Below are positions 13,016-13,825 of a stretch of DNA of 13,825 nt, piece by piece (the stretch's first letter is position 1; each line of letters begins with the position of its first letter). The notes below the pieces were generated by a model, which was given only the letters and a program-made list of their open reading frames with translations, searched no databases and was not told the origin of the DNA. Position numbers and translations under genes: made by a program. The DNA is taken from contig DHHE01000147.1 in assembly GCA_002403115.1 (NCBI GenBank), positions 4,088-17,912 on the forward strand, written 5' to 3'. The DNA is from a bacterium UBP2_UBA4780. Lineage in GTDB: Bacteria > Edwardsbacteria > AC1 > EtOH8.

Positions 13016-13809
13016 GGCGTATCGCCACCAAGAGGGCAGCGTCGAAGTTCTCGATAAGGACCATCGGCAACGGACTCTCCGTGCGATACACCGGGAAAAA
13101 AACAAGATTGACTGAAGAATACAGGCGGAAGGTGGAACGACATTGGTCGGAATTCGTCAAGCAAGGCAAGTATTTCTATAACGGCAAGTTGTTTTCCCTA
13201 TCGAGGTGCATGACAGGCAGGGACGTCGAGATAAGCCTGGATTCAACTGATTACGCTCATTTTATTTACACCATTCACAAGAGGAGCGGGGATAAGAACG
13301 ATTGCCGGGTCTTATACGTCTCTGCGTTATTGAAAACACAGGATGGGTATTACATCATCGGCATCATGGGCAAGGAGACATTCGCCCCGGGAAAGCTCCA
13401 GCTGGTCGGCGGTGGCATTGATGAAGAGTGTTTGAAGGGTAGGAAAGTCGATTTACGCGGATGCATAGAGAAGGAGATCAAAGAAGAGCTTGGCCTTCAA
13501 ATAGAGAAAGTGTCGGTTTGTAGGAAATTTGGACCAAGGTACTTGGTGAGCGGCGGAGCGCACGGATTCATGTCCATCGTATTCACCGGAGTCATAAAGC
13601 ATGAAAAGGATGGGATGGTTACGCTGTTTCGGAAGCATAATGACAGGTTGATCATAAAAGGCAGAAAACCGGAATTAGCATCGCTGAAATTCATTAAAGC
13701 CGACGCCCGGGCGGTGAACGAATTAATTTACAACCATAAAAGGCAGATGGATGACAACCTGATACCGGCTATCAGGGCGGACCTGTTGGCCGATTCCATA
13801 AAACGATAA
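13012..13809 (+). CDS. Nudix hydrolase, possibly NUDT22/NUDX9-like (UDP-sugar type)
   Basis: The 265-residue product has a Nudix core: LQLVGGGIDEE (GGG 133-135) followed by CIEKEIKEELGL, which holds the metal-binding glutamates E155, E158 and E159. The distance from the glycines to the KExxEE helix is about six residues longer than in the standard Nudix box, and the usual Arg of REUxEE is Lys. N-terminal features W.....G.YFYNGKLFSL and LDSTDYAHFIYT resemble the region before the Nudix fold in eukaryotic NUDT22 and plant NUDX9. The substrate is inferred only. I take GTG 13012, overlapping the era stop (GTGA); GTG 13081 is an alternative. The gene is visibly poorer in GC than its neighbours (26 of 60 bases at 13141-13200 against 42 of 60 at 12781-12840), suggesting later acquisition. 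Confidence 0.85.
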   Translation: MRRIATKRAASKFSIRTIGNGLSVRYTGKKTRLTEEYRRKVERHWSEFVKQGKYFYNGKLFSLSRCMTGRDVEISLDSTDYAHFIYTIHKRSGDKNDCRVLYVSALLKTQDGYYIIGIMGKETFAPGKLQLVGGGIDEECLKGRKVDLRGCIEKEIKEELGLQIEKVSVCRKFGPRYLVSGGAHGFMSIVFTGVIKHEKDGMVTLFRKHNDRLIIKGRKPELASLKFIKADARAVNELIYNHKRQMDDNLIPAIRADLLADSIKR

Positions 13810-13822
13810 CAAGGAGAAACCC

Positions 13823-13825
13823 ATG
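13823..13825 (+). CDS. start codon of the next gene, cut by the window end
   Basis: The last three bases are ATG, preceded by AAGGAG (13811-13816) six bases upstream, a strong Shine-Dalgarno. It lies 13 bases after the Nudix stop with no terminator between, so a further co-transcribed gene probably begins here. Its product cannot be seen. Confidence 0.6.

Overview
The window reads as a compact, high-GC bacterial chromosome segment. Every gene I can support lies on the + strand. It is dominated by housekeeping DNA-repair and translation genes: YebC, RuvC, RuvA, RuvB, RmuC and Era. Secretory and membrane accessory proteins are interspersed. Several predicted signal peptides, RuvC and a DUF4833 protein point to a Gram-negative (diderm) organism. 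The mix of FCB-type families with widespread GTCATT-ended palindromic repeats would fit an uncultivated phylum-level lineage, but I cannot name the taxon from sequence alone.

Layout. 1-780 is the 3' part of a GAF/HD-GYP c-di-GMP phosphodiesterase. 781-1009 is a gap with two GC-rich hairpins and a good sigma70-type promoter. 1010-3795 holds yebC, a palindromic repeat, ruvC, a secreted TPR protein and ruvA. 3827-6707 holds a DUF4349-like anchored protein and an unusual SulP transporter carrying STAS and PTS EIIA domains. ruvB follows at 6773-7798. A second type of palindromic repeat precedes two tandem patatin-like hydrolases (7954-9544). Another copy of the first repeat type precedes rmuC (9679-10806), which is coupled by GTGA overlap to an unrecognised membrane protein. 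A secreted DUF4833 protein, a small palindromic repeat, era and a GTGA-coupled Nudix hydrolase of clearly lower GC complete the window. The next gene begins on the last three bases.

How the genes work together. RuvA, RuvB and RuvC form the Holliday-junction branch-migration and resolution machine. YebC is their common upstream neighbour, and RmuC is a further recombination-associated protein. Here the ruv set is interrupted by a TPR protein and by an envelope/transport pair. The SulP-STAS-EIIA fusion suggests anion uptake controlled by phosphotransfer. The twin patatins look like a diverged duplicated lipase pair with a shared, atypical oxyanion loop.

The most notable points are the SulP-EIIA fusion, the twin patatins, the palindromic repeats placed just before gene starts that lack a clear Shine-Dalgarno, and the low-GC Nudix protein resembling the NUDT22/NUDX9 UDP-sugar hydrolase type. 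I saw no CRISPR array, tRNA, rRNA or complete insertion sequence.
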